Shown here: piece by piece, positions 25,041-36,319 of the stretch | Position numbering within the stretch: position 1 is the stretch's first letter | Layout of the letters: the number at the start of each line of letters is the position of its first letter | DNA from: Hydra vulgaris | Lineage: Eukaryota; Cnidaria; Hydrozoa; Anthoathecata; Hydridae | Assembly: GCF_038396675.1 (NCBI RefSeq) | Contig: NC_088921.1 | Location: 4,022,501 to 4,086,500, forward strand | Reading direction: 5' to 3' | Length of the DNA stretch: 64,000 nucleotides | Program-made: the position numbers and the translations under genes | The notes under the pieces: model-generated | The model's database searches: none | Seen by the model: the letters and a program-made list of their open reading frames with translations, nothing else | Told to the model about the DNA's origin: nothing

Positions 25041-25370
25041 TTAATAAAATAAAAAGTAAAATCATTTATTGATTATTTATTTCATATTAAAAAAAATCTG
25101 CTTATATTAAGACATTTAATTTATTTATTTTAATTATGTGTGTAAATAATAATAATTATGTAGTGAATACATGTAAAATATTTTCAAAAAAAAAAATAGA
25201 AAAGAAAAAAGTTATGTTTTATATATGTATATGTCCGTTTTACGTTAAATTTTATCATTTTTATGGTTTAATAAATATTATCATATTTATTAGACCAGTT
25301 TTATACTGGTCTAAAAGCTATCATAAAACTGGTTAAACTTATCATAAAACTGGTTAAAGAGCTAAATTAG

Positions 25371-25581
25371 AGCAACTCCAGTGACGGATCCAGAAAGGGA
25401 TTGGAGTGATGAGTTAGAGGATGATGCATCCTCCCTTCCTCAATACCATAACCTGAAAGTCCTAAAATATATTAGAAATGGAGGACTTTTTTTTTTGACG
25501 CAAATAGGATACAAAATATAAAAATATTACAACACCCCTCTCTTCCCCAAAAAAATTCCTGGATCCGTCACTGAGCAGCTC
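25371..25581. mobile_element. hAT MITE, 195 bp, with 8-bp target duplication
   Basis: TIRs CAGTGACGGATCCAG (25379) and its reverse complement (to 25573) are perfect over 15 bp. Flanking 8-mers AGCAACTC (25371-25378) and AGCAGCTC (25574-25581) match at 7 of 8. There is no coding sequence. Confidence 0.88.
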
Positions 25582-26025
25582 AAACATACTGTCAGTTAAA
25601 CAAATCTTTTAGTCTATATTAATAAACAGCCAAGCACTTCTGATACCTCAAATAGTATTTTAATTTGAAAATCGTTGTCACTTTTTCGACAACGATGACG
25701 AAAGTTCATTACCAAGAAAAAAATTAGCTAAATAGAGGACTTATTGAATTGAACTTATTCAAAATTAATTCAGTAAAGTTCGAAAGACGTTCAATTTTTT
25801 ATTTGAACCTTAATCGTTTTCTAAAATTGTTAGATTTATGTTCTTTCCTTTTTCTATAGAAAAAACATAACCTAAAGATTATGTTTTTTAAAAATTTCAA
25901 AATTTAATCTCATTAATTGTTATAACAATAAATTTATTTAAGTTTTGCGTTAGGTGAAACTATTTTTTTACTCGTGAGGGAGTCCATGGCACAAAAGTTT
26001 GACGTTGATATATTTTTTTTAAGGA

Positions 26026-26184
26026 ATAGTATAGAGTGACGGATACAGAAATATTTTTAGGAAGGATGCTAATCCAAAAATAAATTTTTATAAAAATTAG
26101 GTTCTCGATTTTTTTGATATTGAATAACTTAGATATTCTGCTCAGGGGTTATGCAACTCCCCTGGAGCCGTCACTCATTGTATA
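26026..26184. mobile_element. hAT MITE, 143 bp, with 8-bp target duplication
   Basis: The ends GAGTGACGG (26034) and CCGTCACTC (to 26176) form TIRs related to the MITE at 25379. Flanks ATAGTATA and ATTGTATA match at 7 of 8. Internal divergence suggests it is older. Confidence 0.75.
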
Positions 26185-26363
26185 CAAAATTATTTTTGAG
26201 ATATTTTAATTGGAAGGAAGGTATGATGTTATACATGGAAAATTTATTTTTTAAATAGTTTTCGAAAGCTTCCGACTGCCTTCACGAGTTCAACAAATTG
26301 TTAAAAGACAGGCCTATATACACAATTAATATCTTTTTTTTTTAAACAAAAAAGCTTGTATCA

Positions 26364-26412
26364 ATAAACAAAGCAGATGTTCATAAACAAAGTAGATGTT
26401 CATAAACAAAGT
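26364..26412. repeat. 19-bp tandem repeat, about 2.5 units
   Basis: Units ATAAACAAAGCAGATGTTC and ATAAACAAAGTAGATGTTC are followed by a partial third. A looser GCAGAAC-containing repeat follows at about 26615-26745. Confidence 0.8.
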
Positions 26413-26879
26413 TGTTATATGCTCTTTAGCTATAGAGAATGAAAATAAAAAATGATGGAGTTATTCTTTACCAAAAGTAATATATCTTAATATATTAAAT
26501 AATATTCTAAACCGATAAAGCACAGCAATAAAAAAAGAAATAAGACAATCAAGAAACAACTGTGGAGCTACTCAATTCCAAAATACATTTCAATTAATTC
26601 CAAAATTCTCAAATAATGCAGAACCTTGTTCTTAAACGTTGCAGAACCATATTATTAAACGATTAGAAACTGTTTTCTCAAAAAATGCACAACTACCACA
26701 AACGATTCATAGCCATGTTCTTTTTACAATGCAGAACTATTTTTGTAAACAGTGTTTTCATTTACAAAAGTCTATACGATAAACTACGGCAACCTAAGTA
26801 ACGGAACTCTAGATGAGCAAAATTTTCATACTTTGCAAGTAGGTGGGGTAAAACAGGACAGTTAAAGACTGGCAGTTAT

Positions 26880-27501
26880 TCTTTGGTTGCAAATTCAATA
26901 ATCAAATTAAACCTGAAAAGTACACAAAATTTTTTGGAGTACTTTTTGATGAAAATTTGTCATGGAGAAATCTTATTGGTCTTCTTGAAACAAAGGTGTC
27001 CTTTGTAAATAAAGTAAATCACGTAATATGCTTTACTTTAGCCTTGTACATAGTCAGCTTTTGTACGCAAATATTGTATGGGCCAGCACCCATAAAACCA
27101 AATTGCTAAAATTGCAAAGTCTGCAAAACCATGCATGCAAAACAATTTATTATTTAAATAGGTTAGTAAACCCGGCCTCAGTGATGAAAAGCATGATGGT
27201 TCTAGATATTGAGAAACTTAACACATTACAGATATTAATTCTTATATATAAGTATAAAAACAATCTTCTACCAAGCGTTTTTTCAGATAACTTTCTGATA
27301 TCATTTTCTGAAAAATATAATCTGCGTTCAAATACCAGGAACGACTATCAACTAGGAAAAATTAAATCACAGCAGTCAAGTTTTCTAATTACAAACCGTG
27401 GTCCATCAATATGGAATCGTTTTCAAAATAAAAATATTAGAGACCAAAAAAGCATTTCATCGTTTAAACAACAAACTAAAATGCATCTCCTTAATTCCTG
27501 A
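26880..27501 (+). pseudogene. CR1-like LINE, 5'-truncated RT C-terminal region
   Basis: The fragment starts in YTKFFGVLFDENLSWR (the K-F-L-G-V-D-x-L-W motif of LINE RTs), shifts frame near 27010, and continues as YFSLVHSQLLYANIVWAST, KLQSLQNHACKTIYYLN, LLPSVFSDNF, KYNLRSNTRNDY and the terminal GPSIWNRFQNK, ending at TGA 27499-27501. These blocks match the C-terminal part of the other CR1-like copies here. The catalytic ADD box lies upstream of the truncation and is absent. About 280 bp of 3' untranslated sequence and a hairpin tail follow. Confidence 0.82.
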
Positions 27502-27724
27502 CATATATATTATAGTTTACAGTATTTGTTTTTTTGTATTTTTTCTTTTTATTTATCTATTTATTTTTTTTTTTCTTCTTCTAATGTGTTTTAATTTTTT
27601 TGTTTTTTTTGTTTTCAATTTTTTTACACAAAAAAAAAAAAAAAAAAAGTTAGTTTTGCTTTATTAAATTTTTATATTACTTTAAAAATTAAAGTGTTTT
27701 TTTATTTTTATTTTAATGAGTGAC

Positions 27725-27790
27725 TAAAGGGGCTCTATGAAAAGGTTGTGATGATAAACGCATCATCCTTACCTTCTTTGAATCCCTGAC
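27725..27790 (+). other. CR1-like LINE 3' terminal hairpin
   Basis: GGTTGTGATGATAAACGCAT continues into CATCCTTACC: GATGAT and ATCATC can pair around AAACGC. It is the 3' end of the LINE at 26880 and resembles the tails near 30010, 36340 and 63190. Confidence 0.55.
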
Positions 27791-27799
27791 TGATTATAA

Positions 27800-28340
27800 C
27801 AGTATATATATATACTATAAATTAAAAAGTTTAAAAACGTTTTTTATAAAGGTTTTTTATGTTTACCATGTTATTTATTTTATTTAAATAATTGTAATAT
27901 TGTTTAACCAGCGAAATAAAAGTTAAATAATAAATAATATAGAAAGTTCAAAAAATGTCCGCTATCTATTATTTGAACATGTTCGAACATTCGCTCACAA
28001 AAAAATCACATATCTGCATAAACTACACGCTTATACTCTAAAAAAAAAGCCATAAAAAATAAAATAAGGAAGTATTTAGCTTTTTTAAATAAGGTAAATA
28101 ATGTTTCAGCTTAAAAATAAAACAATCATTATAAATAGCTAGATATAATTGCAGTAATATAGTTAATTATAAAAATAACTTGCTGTCCGAATATGACGCA
28201 CAAAAATCACTTCAATAAAATTAATTCAAAAATTATTCAAAAAAGTTCAATCCTAAATAATTTTTTAAAACCAGATTCTAAAAGAGGATAAAAAAATATA
28301 ATGTTAAAGAAACTTCCACTTTTTATTTGTAAAACGAAAT
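27800..28340. other. Non-coding A+T-rich spacer
   Basis: No coding block, TIR or RNA gene was seen between the LINE tail and the BED-type hAT. Confidence 0.6.
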
Positions 28341-28344
28341 ACCA

Positions 28345-28436
28345 TTAGGAACGGCAAAATCCCGGACATTCTCAATCCCGGGATTTCCGGATTTAGATAT
28401 TTATCTCCGGGAAATCCCGGGATTAGTAAGGAAGCA
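28345..28436. repeat. Subterminal CCCGGGATT repeats of a BED-type hAT
   Basis: CAAAATCCCGGACA, CAATCCCGGGATTTCCGGAT and CCGGGAAATCCCGGGATTAG occur within 90 bp as direct and inverted copies. They sit about 270 bp beyond the transposase stop on its 3' side. Such (A)ATCCCGGG arrays are usual at ends of ZBED-like hAT elements. Confidence 0.65.
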
Positions 28437-28706
28437 GAAAAAATTATTGGTGGTGAAGCATGTGAAGAACAATTTTTTAAGTACTCATTAAACACTGAAA
28501 AATGATTAATTTATTAATAATACAGTTATATTATCAATAAATTAATCATTTTTTATTTTTTAGTTAAGTAAAAGAGTTCATTTACTAATTAACCTAAGTA
28601 ATTTAAATTATAAAATAATGCATTAAAAAGATAACACAATATAAGTGAAAATAATATGAATATATATGAGTATACGTGAACTATATTCATTTTTGAAAGT
28701 ACCACC

Positions 28707-29880
28707 TTAAAAAATAAAAGCGTCAATCGTTTCGTCGTTTAATCGCGTTCGTTTTTTTGAGCATAAAAACCCAGCTGCTGAGAATGCTCGTTCGGACTCC
28801 ACACTTGTTGGCCGTATAAATAGTACATAATCATATGCTTTTTGAAGGTGATTACCTCTTGTAGCACCACTTTCAAATAGCAACATTTCTCTTTGAATTT
28901 CAGAAGTTATACTTTCTACCCTTATAGGTAGTGTTTGTGTTACTGCCAGTCCTTTTTCCATAACTTCATTTAATTCTTCACTAACAGTTTTGATTTTATT
29001 TTTACACTCCTTGCTTGATAAAGACTCGCTCAATTGAGTATCGCTATCACTATTCACGTATGTTGATGTAATTATATCTGCCGAGCTTAGACGCTTTATT
29101 AGGTTTATTTTAATATTTTTATTTTGAGCACTTGTATTCGGTAAAAAAACATCTGGGATTTTCGATGAAGTAACCTGGCCATTATGAAGATAATAAACTG
29201 TGCTGCTTAATGGTGTTCTCCTTTTTTTAATTTGGTGACTCAAAGCAGCATACAATTGTTTTCCAATTTCGAATTGCTGTTGCTTTATTTTGGACAAGAT
29301 AAACTCTAATGCAATGTCAGCTGTAACTAAAGTTGTGTCTCGTCGACAATGTGCCTCCACACTTGCTTTAACGGAAGTCAAAAGTACTACTAAATCTGAT
29401 ATGGTTCGATACTCGTTTTTGTCTATCTTAATTGAACCATCAAAATCGGAATCCAATTCTAAATCTAGAAATGCCTTTTTCAACACAATATTTTAACTTG
29501 TCAAATCTTTTAAGCATATGCAACAAACTGCTCCATTTGGTTTTGCAATCCATGATTAAATCAATGACTTTTCCAAACTCAATTTTTACGTACTTTTGTT
29601 AATAATTTTCATTTTTTGTTTTAAACCTTTTAAACATTTTTACAAAATTTCCTGACTTTGGTTATAATAGGTCCAATAATTTGATGTTTAATTGTAAACT
29701 CAGATGTTTCATTAATTAACAATGAATCTTTCGAATCTCGAGTACAATCTTCCTCTTCATAAACATGTTCACCATTATAATCATCATCTTTGTCTTCATC
29801 GCCGTTGTTGTCTGAATTTTCAAAAACAGTGTTCTCAGCATCTAAACTTTGATCAATTTCCGAGTGACTGGCGTCTTTTT
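28707..29880 (-). pseudogene. BED-type (ZBED-like) hAT transposase, C-terminal half, degraded
   Basis: From high to low coordinate it reads an acidic linker (DNNGDEDKDDDYNGEHVYEE, about 29800), NETSEFTIKHQIIGP, FGKVIDLIMDCKTKWSSLLH (about 29525-29585), a one-base frameshift near 29490, then FLDLELDSDFDGSIKIDKNE and the dimerisation domain RPTSVESERAFSAAGFLCSK with RTRLNDETIDA (about 28725-28800). It stops at 28707-28709, about where the family ends. The RPTSVESERAFSAAG signature is typical of ZBED/Tam3-like hAT transposases, distinct from the TTF-finger hATs in this window. The BED finger and first catalytic region were not found. Confidence 0.83.
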
Positions 29881-29984
29881 TCTAAAGAACTTTTTTTTAT
29901 TTTTTTTATTTTTATTTATTTATTTATTTTGCCGTTTAATAACTTTTATTATTTACAAGGTTTATAAATAAATAAAAAAACTGA

Positions 29985-30035
29985 CGGGGCAAGTAGAAGA
30001 CATTATTTTGTCTTATCACCGAGCCCCAATCGTAT
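29985..30035 (-). other. LINE 3' hairpin (GTGATAAGAC ... GTCTTCT)
   Basis: On the minus strand GGGGCTCGGTGATAAGAC, an 8-base loop, then GTCTTCTACTTGCCCC can fold with AAGAC/GTCTT and GGGGC/GCCCC pairs. Such structures are recognised by LINE RT in related elements; that role is inferred here. The SINE at 42219-42415 ends in a similar sequence. Confidence 0.6.
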
Positions 30036-30537
30036 TTACAATAGCCGGATAATATATTTATACTTTACAAACTATTTATTAAAAATTATTAATGTAAAAA
30101 TAAATAACAATTAGTTTAAGAAATACTTCAAGAACAATATTCATGTTAAAAGTAATATTCAAGTAAACAAGAAAAACTGAAAGAAAAGTAAAAAAGAAAA
30201 AGAAAAAATTAATTAATTAATTAAAGAGCACGTATTTTCAAGAGCCACACTATATACGTATATTATACAAAGTATTTGTTGAAGAATATGAAAAAAAAAT
30301 TTCTAACAATTTGTAATAAAGTATTATTTAAATAAAGAACAAAAAATTCAAAATAAAAGAATACTTAATTTAAAAAACCGTTTTATGTATGTATATTTTT
30401 TAACCAATTTAATTAAAAGTAAAATAAATAACAACTCATTAATAGTTAAGAGGAAACACCATAACTGAAATAATGAAAAAACAAACAAACAAAAATTGAT
30501 AAACTCTGAGACATATTTTATATAATTGAATTTTAGT

Positions 30538-33500
30538 TTAAAAGAGGCAATTAAAATCGGATATATTAAAATCCATAAGTAATAACACCTGTTTCGATTC
30601 TTTTTTAAACTGATGTATACTAACTTTTTTCGTATTTGCAATATTAGGAAACTTTTTCCACAAATAGGGTCCACGATATTGAATTGAATATGTAATTTGT
30701 TTTGAATTATATTTAGGGACGATGTAGTTTTATTTGAAAATTTTGTCGGATATTTATGCTCTACTTTTTCAAAATAGGACTGAAATATTTTAGGAGATCC
30801 CATTTCTGTTTTATACATAAACATTAAAACTTGATGTAAGTTTATTTTATAAACATTTAATGCGCCCAATATACGCAGATCAGGCTCGCATGGTACAATT
30901 TTATCAGCTCCAAATAATATTCTGAAGGCATGTTTTTGTTTACTGTACAATTTTTTTAATTTTGTATGATTTGTATTTGCCCATGCAATATTACAATAAA
31001 TCAAATGACAATGAATGAAAGAAAAATATAAACTTTTTAAAGATTTATTATTTAGAAATGGTTTAGCCCTATATATCATAGCAATATTTTTTGATAATTT
31101 TTTCTCAATGCTTTTTATATGATCACTCAAACGTAAATGTTCATCTAATATTACGCCCAAAAAGTTAACTGAAGTTTCTCTTTTAATGTTAGCGTTATTG
31201 ATTATTAGATTTGGGAGTTTAATGGGAATATTTTCTAATTTATTTACTTTATGAAATAAAATAAATTTGGTTTTGTCTACATTTAGAGACAGTTGATTAC
31301 TTATAAACCATTCATTAACCTTACCCAACTCTTCGTTAGCTGTTTCAAAAAGTGTTTTAATATCTCTGTGGGAATAAAAAAGATTGGAGTCATCTGCAAA
31401 AAGAATACAGTTTAAGAAGTGTGTTGCTAAATTTAAATCATTTATATATACCAAGAATAATAAGGGTCCTAAAATAGAGCCCTGGGGGACACCACAAGTT
31501 ACAGCATATGGAATTGTTTGTTTTTGCGCATATTGGATGAATTGCATTCTATTGGTCAAATAGCTTTTGAACCAAAGTAAGTTATTATTTTTTACTCCAT
31601 ATTATTCAAGTTTTTTTATTAGTATGTTATGGTTTACAGTATCAAAAGCCTTTGACAGATCAATGAAAACTCCTAATGTAAAGTAGTTAGTACTAAATGC
31701 GTTTGTTATTTGATTGACTATATCAATCACTGCATGTTCAGTGGAACATTTTTTCTTAAAACCAAACTGTTTTGAGTACAACATATTGTTTTCTGATAAA
31801 TAATTAAATAGCCTGTTGTACATTATTCTTTCAAGCAATTTTGAGAAACACGGTAATATAGATATAGGTCTATAATTAGAAACAATAGAGTCATCGCCAG
31901 TCTTAAAAACCGGTGTGATTCGTGCAATTTTTAATTTTTCCGGGACAATACCTGTTTTAAAAGAAAGATTAAAAATGTGAAACAAAAGAGGTTCGATTAT
32001 ATGATAAACAGATTTTACAACATTAACGTTGATTTTATCAAATCCAGCACTTTTGTTATTTTTAAGATTATAAAAGGCGGTTCGCAATTCAATTAATTTA
32101 AGATTAGGTTCATCCATAACTTTATCGTAATTTTTTAAATAAGACTCAAATGAAGTTGAATTCAGAGGAATTTTTGATGCCAAATTTGGACCAGCATTAA
32201 TAAAAAAACTGTTTATTTTTTCAGCAATAATTGATTTATCATAAATATTTTTTTCATCAACTGTTATTTTTTTTGGCAGAGTGTTTCTCGCATAATTATT
32301 TTTGCCAATTACTTCTTTAATTACATTCCAAGTTTTTTTGGTGTTTCCGCTTGCTTTGTCTAATAGTTTTGCATAATAAAGCTTTTTAGAGATTTTTCGT
32401 ATACATTTTTGTAGTTTTTAATATGTCATATCGTTTTTATAAGTTTTTTTTTTAAGTATTTATCATACAATTTTTGTTTTCTTTTTGAGGATTTTAGTAA
32501 CCCATTAGACATCCATGGAGTCCTAACTGTTGTTGTGTTCACAATAATTTGTTTTTCAGGAAACGCTGTTTTATATTGCTTGCAGAATTGACTTAGAAAT
32601 AGATCACATGAGTTGTTAGCATCGTTTGATTGCAATACCAGATTCCAATCAACATTGTTTCTTAAAAGGTTTTGAAACTGTTTTAGAGAGTTTTCATTGA
32701 TCTGTCGCCTAAATATGGTAGTTTTAGAAGGAATGTTGTTATTTATTATGTTATTAGTAACTAAGAATGTTGGGAAATGATCTGATAAGTCAGTTTTGAT
32801 TATACCTGTGTTAAGACGGTTATTATGAAAGTTATTAGTTATTATATTATCAAGAAGTGTAGAAGAGTTGTTAGTCACTCTAGTTAGCTTGTTTATTGTG
32901 GGAATTAAGTTATTTTGAAGAAGAGTGTTTATAAAATTTTTTACATTATTATTTGAAGCATGTTTTTTTAGGTCAATGTTTAGATCACCAGCCAAAAAGA
33001 CATGATCTCGCGTTTTATTGATAGCTGTTATAAATGATTTCAGATGAGTTTTATATTTTTTTAAATTACCTGATGGTGGTCTATATGTCGCATTTACAAT
33101 TATGTTTTTTGTGTTTTTATTTTTTAATTCAATACATAATGACTCACAATCTATTTCATTCACACAGAGATCATTACGTAAACTATAACTAATTGAGTTG
33201 TGGATAAAAATACTTACGCCCCCACCAATACCAAAATTACGTGGTTGGTGAACTGGTTTGTAATTAATTAGTTCAAATTCCGCATTTGTTTCACCACACT
33301 TACCCCAAGTTTCCGTAAGACAAATAATTTTAAAGTCATGTTTTAATTCATCCAACAAAAACTTAAAGTTTTCAAAATTTTTTTTTAAACTTCGAACATT
33401 AATGTTTAAAATTGAAAAAAAAACTCCCTTTTTTTGTAGATATTGGAAAGATTCAAAAACTGTATAGTATTGACTTTCAAATATTTGTTGATTAAAATTA

Positions 33501-33568
33501 TCAGAGTCATCTTCGTCCTTGAGAATGATATTTTCATCAAAAAATTTAATTATTAAGTTTTCTTCCAT
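30538..33568 (-). pseudogene. LINE ORF2: AP-like endonuclease plus reverse transcriptase
   Basis: It starts at ATG 33568. The endonuclease shows LNINVRSLKKNFENFKFLLD, CLTETWG, GIGGGVSIFIHNS, YRPPSG, LAGDLNIDLKK and LSDHFPTFLV, so the catalytic E, D and H positions are present. A frameshift in an A-run near 32450 and a stop near 32419 precede the RT: NNKSAGFDKINVNVVK, NYRPISILPCFSKLLERIMY, GFKKKCSTEHAV, DLSKAFDTVNHNIL, TAA at 31602-31604, CGVPQGSILGPLLFLVYIND and LFADDSNLF with both catalytic aspartates (about 31385). A frameshift near 30690 sends the end into another frame, where GPYLWKKF and the true terminus at about 30538 are found. About four lesions, so it is relatively young. Confidence 0.9.
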
Positions 33569-33773
33569 TTTTTGTTTATTTGTTTTTGTTTTTTAAAAAA
33601 AATAAAATAAAATAATAATAATAGAAAATAAAAAGGATTTGTATAAACAAAAAATTGCAAATAAAACAATAAAACTTAACTCTTGCTTTCTTGGCACGGT
33701 TTTTTTGATACTCAATCTCGCACAATTAGCTTATAATACGATATGCAAAGATTGTACGTGGTTTTTTTGCATC

Positions 33774-34295
33774 TTAACGTCCGCAGCGATGCGCTCGTTC
33801 AATTTTAACATTTTTTACCCCTAAAGTCTGTTCAAACAGTTTGATCACTTTTGTTTCACTTTCCGTCCATGTTTCATTTTCGTTTTCTTTCAGTCCATTA
33901 ATCCTGAGATTATTTCTTCGTGACCGATCTTCAATTTCTCTTAGTTTATTTTTAAGGTCGGTAAACTCTATATTTTTGTGCGCTACATTTTTAGAAACTC
34001 TTTCTTTCTCGATAGATTCAATATTATTTTTAATCTTTTTTCCAATGAGTTCTTCGTGAAAATTTAAGCTTTCTTTTATATCAAATACATCCTTTTCGAG
34101 TCTTTTAATTTTTTCCATACTGTCGATAATATTTAATTCTGTTTTTTGTTGTCTATCACTCGTTATCTTTGCATTTGCACTAATGACTTTAAGAACGTTT
34201 TCTTCTTGTTGTTTTATTAGTAACTCTATGTCTTTCTTATACTCAGCAAACATTTCTCTAAACATATTTCTTATTTCGCTAATTGTAACTGCCAT
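33774..34295 (-). pseudogene. LINE ORF1 (coiled coil plus RRM-like), truncated
   Basis: It encodes an RNA-binding ORF1p-like protein from ATG 34295. A long coiled coil (about residues 10-120, rich in K/E with SMEKIKRLEKDVFDIKESL) leads into the RRM signature LREIEDRSRRNNLRINGLKE and ERAHRCGR. A TAA at 33774-33776 cuts it where the family continues (KKPRTI and YRII are readable just downstream in frame). It acts with ORF2 in the retrotransposition RNP. Whether this CR1-like lineage always carries this L1-type ORF1 is not known to me; the 56.4-59.1 kb copy shows the same arrangement. Confidence 0.82.
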
Positions 34296-34352
34296 ATTTA
34301 ACAATTAAATTGATAACAAATGTTAACTTTTAAAAATTTTTTTTTAAATTTG

Positions 34353-35045
34353 TTAAAAAAAAAAAAAAAAATTCTTTGCAATAAAACACGTCTGTTCGCC
34401 GCAACTTTGAACGATTGATTTTAAAAAACTTATTTTCTGCAGGGATGTTTTTTCTGCGGTAATGTTAATTGAGATAAAAATAAGGAAGTGATCTGAGATG
34501 TCTCCTAAAATTATATCATTATTTAGAGATTTATTAAAAAAAGTCATTTGTTATGATATTGTCAAATAAAGTAGTTGAAGTTAAAGTTGACTCTTGTTGG
34601 CTTATTAATTAAAGGAATTGCCCCATGTTCAAATACATCATCATAAAACTTATTAATTCCACAAATGTTGTAGTATTGAAAACTATCTAAAATAATATCA
34701 CTGATTAATTAGTATAATTTTTTTTTTTTGACTGCTCAGTCTTAAAATATCATTATTAAATATATTTAAAATTTTCAATTTTACCCGAAAGTGGGCGATA
34801 GGAACAACTTAAAGTTAAATTTTCGTTTTTTTGTGGTTATGATTTCAATTGTTAAAACCTCTTTGTCGTCATCAGAATTAATAATGTCCGGCCTCATAAT
34901 ATACCTCAAACATTCTTTAAAATAAATTATTAAACCACCTCCTCGCTTTCTATTATTACGCTCTAAAGAAATTTTATTAAAACCTGGTAAACATTTATTT
35001 CCGTTAGAAATTACGTCAACAAAGCTACACCAAGTTTCCTACATG
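34353..35045 (-). pseudogene. LINE endonuclease fragment (second LINE subfamily)
   Basis: Minus-strand blocks ETWCSFVDVISNGNKC, LPGFNKISLERNNRKRGGGL, IIYFKECLRYIMRPDI and, further on, LNNDIILGDISDHFLIFISI are the E-T-W, GGG-L and S-D-H-F motifs of LINE endonuclease. The copy at 57.6-57.9 kb has the same ECLRYII.RPD block, so both belong to one subfamily. Only the endonuclease half remains. Its 3' side abuts the 5' end of the LINE ending at 34310 through an A-run. Confidence 0.75.
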
Positions 35046-35049
35046 CAAA

Positions 35050-35555
35050 ATAAACTAAATAAACTTGCACATTAAATTGATTAAACCAATTATGTGTAGC
35101 ATGAATTGCACATTCTTACATCTTGTGCAATATCTGTCCGCTTTCTCTATGCTATCTTTCTAACTCAACTTCTTCTGACTTTTGTTTAACTTTCTTCGTT
35201 CTTCCTAAACTCACTAACTCTTGGTCAGAAAAGCGGGTGATGATGCTCTTTAATGAGCTAAACTTGTCTTCGCTCACGCAATGTCTTACTTAGTTTTTTT
35301 ATTTGTTCATGACTGCAATTTAGAGATTAAACCACAAAGACTTTTGAAAAAGTTTTTTTCTTGCTCCCTGATTCTCAATTCTCGCCTTACCAAATAGAAA
35401 ATACTAGATGGGTTGCAAAAAAAAAAAAAAAAATGCATAGAAAATTTTTACCATATTCTTTGACAAAAGTTTAATAAAAAATTATAAACCCTAATATATT
35501 AAATCATTTAAATGTGATTATTACCAATGTGATTTACATAACTTTTAAATGAAGT
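35050..35555. other. Non-coding stretch, no gene seen
   Basis: Mixed A+T-rich sequence that may include decayed LINE 5' region; no reading frame is supported. Confidence 0.5.
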
Positions 35556-35558
35556 GTC

Positions 35559-35772
35559 ACATTTCTTATAATGAATTTTTTCTCCTTTAATGGTAAAAAT
35601 ATTCATCGTTGTTTTATGAAAAATCAAACATACTTATTATTTTCGACAAAAAAAAAACATCTAAATAAACAATTTAGATGTTTTTTTTTGTCGAAAATAC
35701 AAAGCATGTTTGATTTTTCATAAAACAATGATGAACATTTTTACCATTAAAGGTGAAAAATTCATGATAAGA
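35559..35772. repeat. Fold-back repeat, about 214 bp
   Basis: Arms of about 100 bp (CTTATAATGAATTTTTTCTC inward, and its mirror ending GAAAAATTCATGATAAG) are near-perfect inverted repeats about a centre at AAACATCTAAAT...ATTTAGATGTTT near 35665. A palindromic MITE or an inverted duplication would both explain it. Confidence 0.85.
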
Positions 35773-36008
35773 TTGACGAACAATTTTAAAACTATTGTTA
35801 AAGTTCAAAGTTCTTAAATTAAATTCTGGTTTAAATAAATACTTTATCGCAGTTTTCAATTTTATTAAATTTACGCAATTATTGTTGAATGAGCTTTAAT
35901 ATTTTTGGATTCTATCTTTTAACAAGAAAACGATAAACTCTGATTATTCCAAGTTTTGTGCTGGAATGCGCTAGAAAAAGTTTGTTGTAAAAAAACTATT
36001 TTTATTAC

Positions 36009-36140
36009 GATCTTCTTGCTTTGGTTCCATTTAGTTTTGAAAAGCAGTTAACTGCTTATCAAAACTAAAGGGAACCAAATCAAGAAAATCGCCAGTCATC
36101 TGCTTTTTAAAACTAAATAGAACCAAAGCAAGAAGATCGC
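36009..36140. repeat. Three-copy inverted/direct repeat with GAACCAAAGCAAGAAGATCG core
   Basis: The left unit (GATCTTCTTGCTTTGGTTCC then TTTAGTTTTGAAAAGCAG) is followed by two reverse-complement copies (near 36060-36095 and 36100-36140). It looks like a fold-back repeat with a duplicated right arm. Confidence 0.75.
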
Positions 36141-36182
36141 TTTAAAATTATTTCTTTTACAGGTAATTTTAATAAATTTATA

Positions 36183-36196
36183 TAAACGCCCTTTTT

Positions 36197-36232
<36 letters not shown>

Positions 36233-36233
36233 T
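36183..36233. repeat. Oligo-T and (TG)n run
   Basis: A run of about 20 T followed by GTGTGTGTGTGTG. Confidence 0.9.
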
Positions 36234-36319
36234 TCTTTTCTTAAACGTTTTAGTAAATTGTTGTACAATAAGATCGTTTACATTTAAATAATAAAATCAT
36301 ACAATAAAAACTAAGCAAA

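Larger units (their letters stand above)
29890..34310 (-). mobile_element. CR1-like LINE, near full length, inactive
   Basis: This minus-strand element has ORF1 (34295-33774), an approximately 200-bp spacer, ORF2 endonuclease-RT (33568-30538) and a 3' untranslated region ending near 29890 in AAATAAATAAATAAATAAAA. The GGGGCTCGGTGATAAGAC stem-loop lies just before the tail. It is the most complete LINE in the window and serves as reference for the fragments. Confidence 0.85.

Noticed and set aside
33841..34059. Ser/Leu-rich plus-strand frame
   Set aside because: It is the antisense of LINE ORF1.
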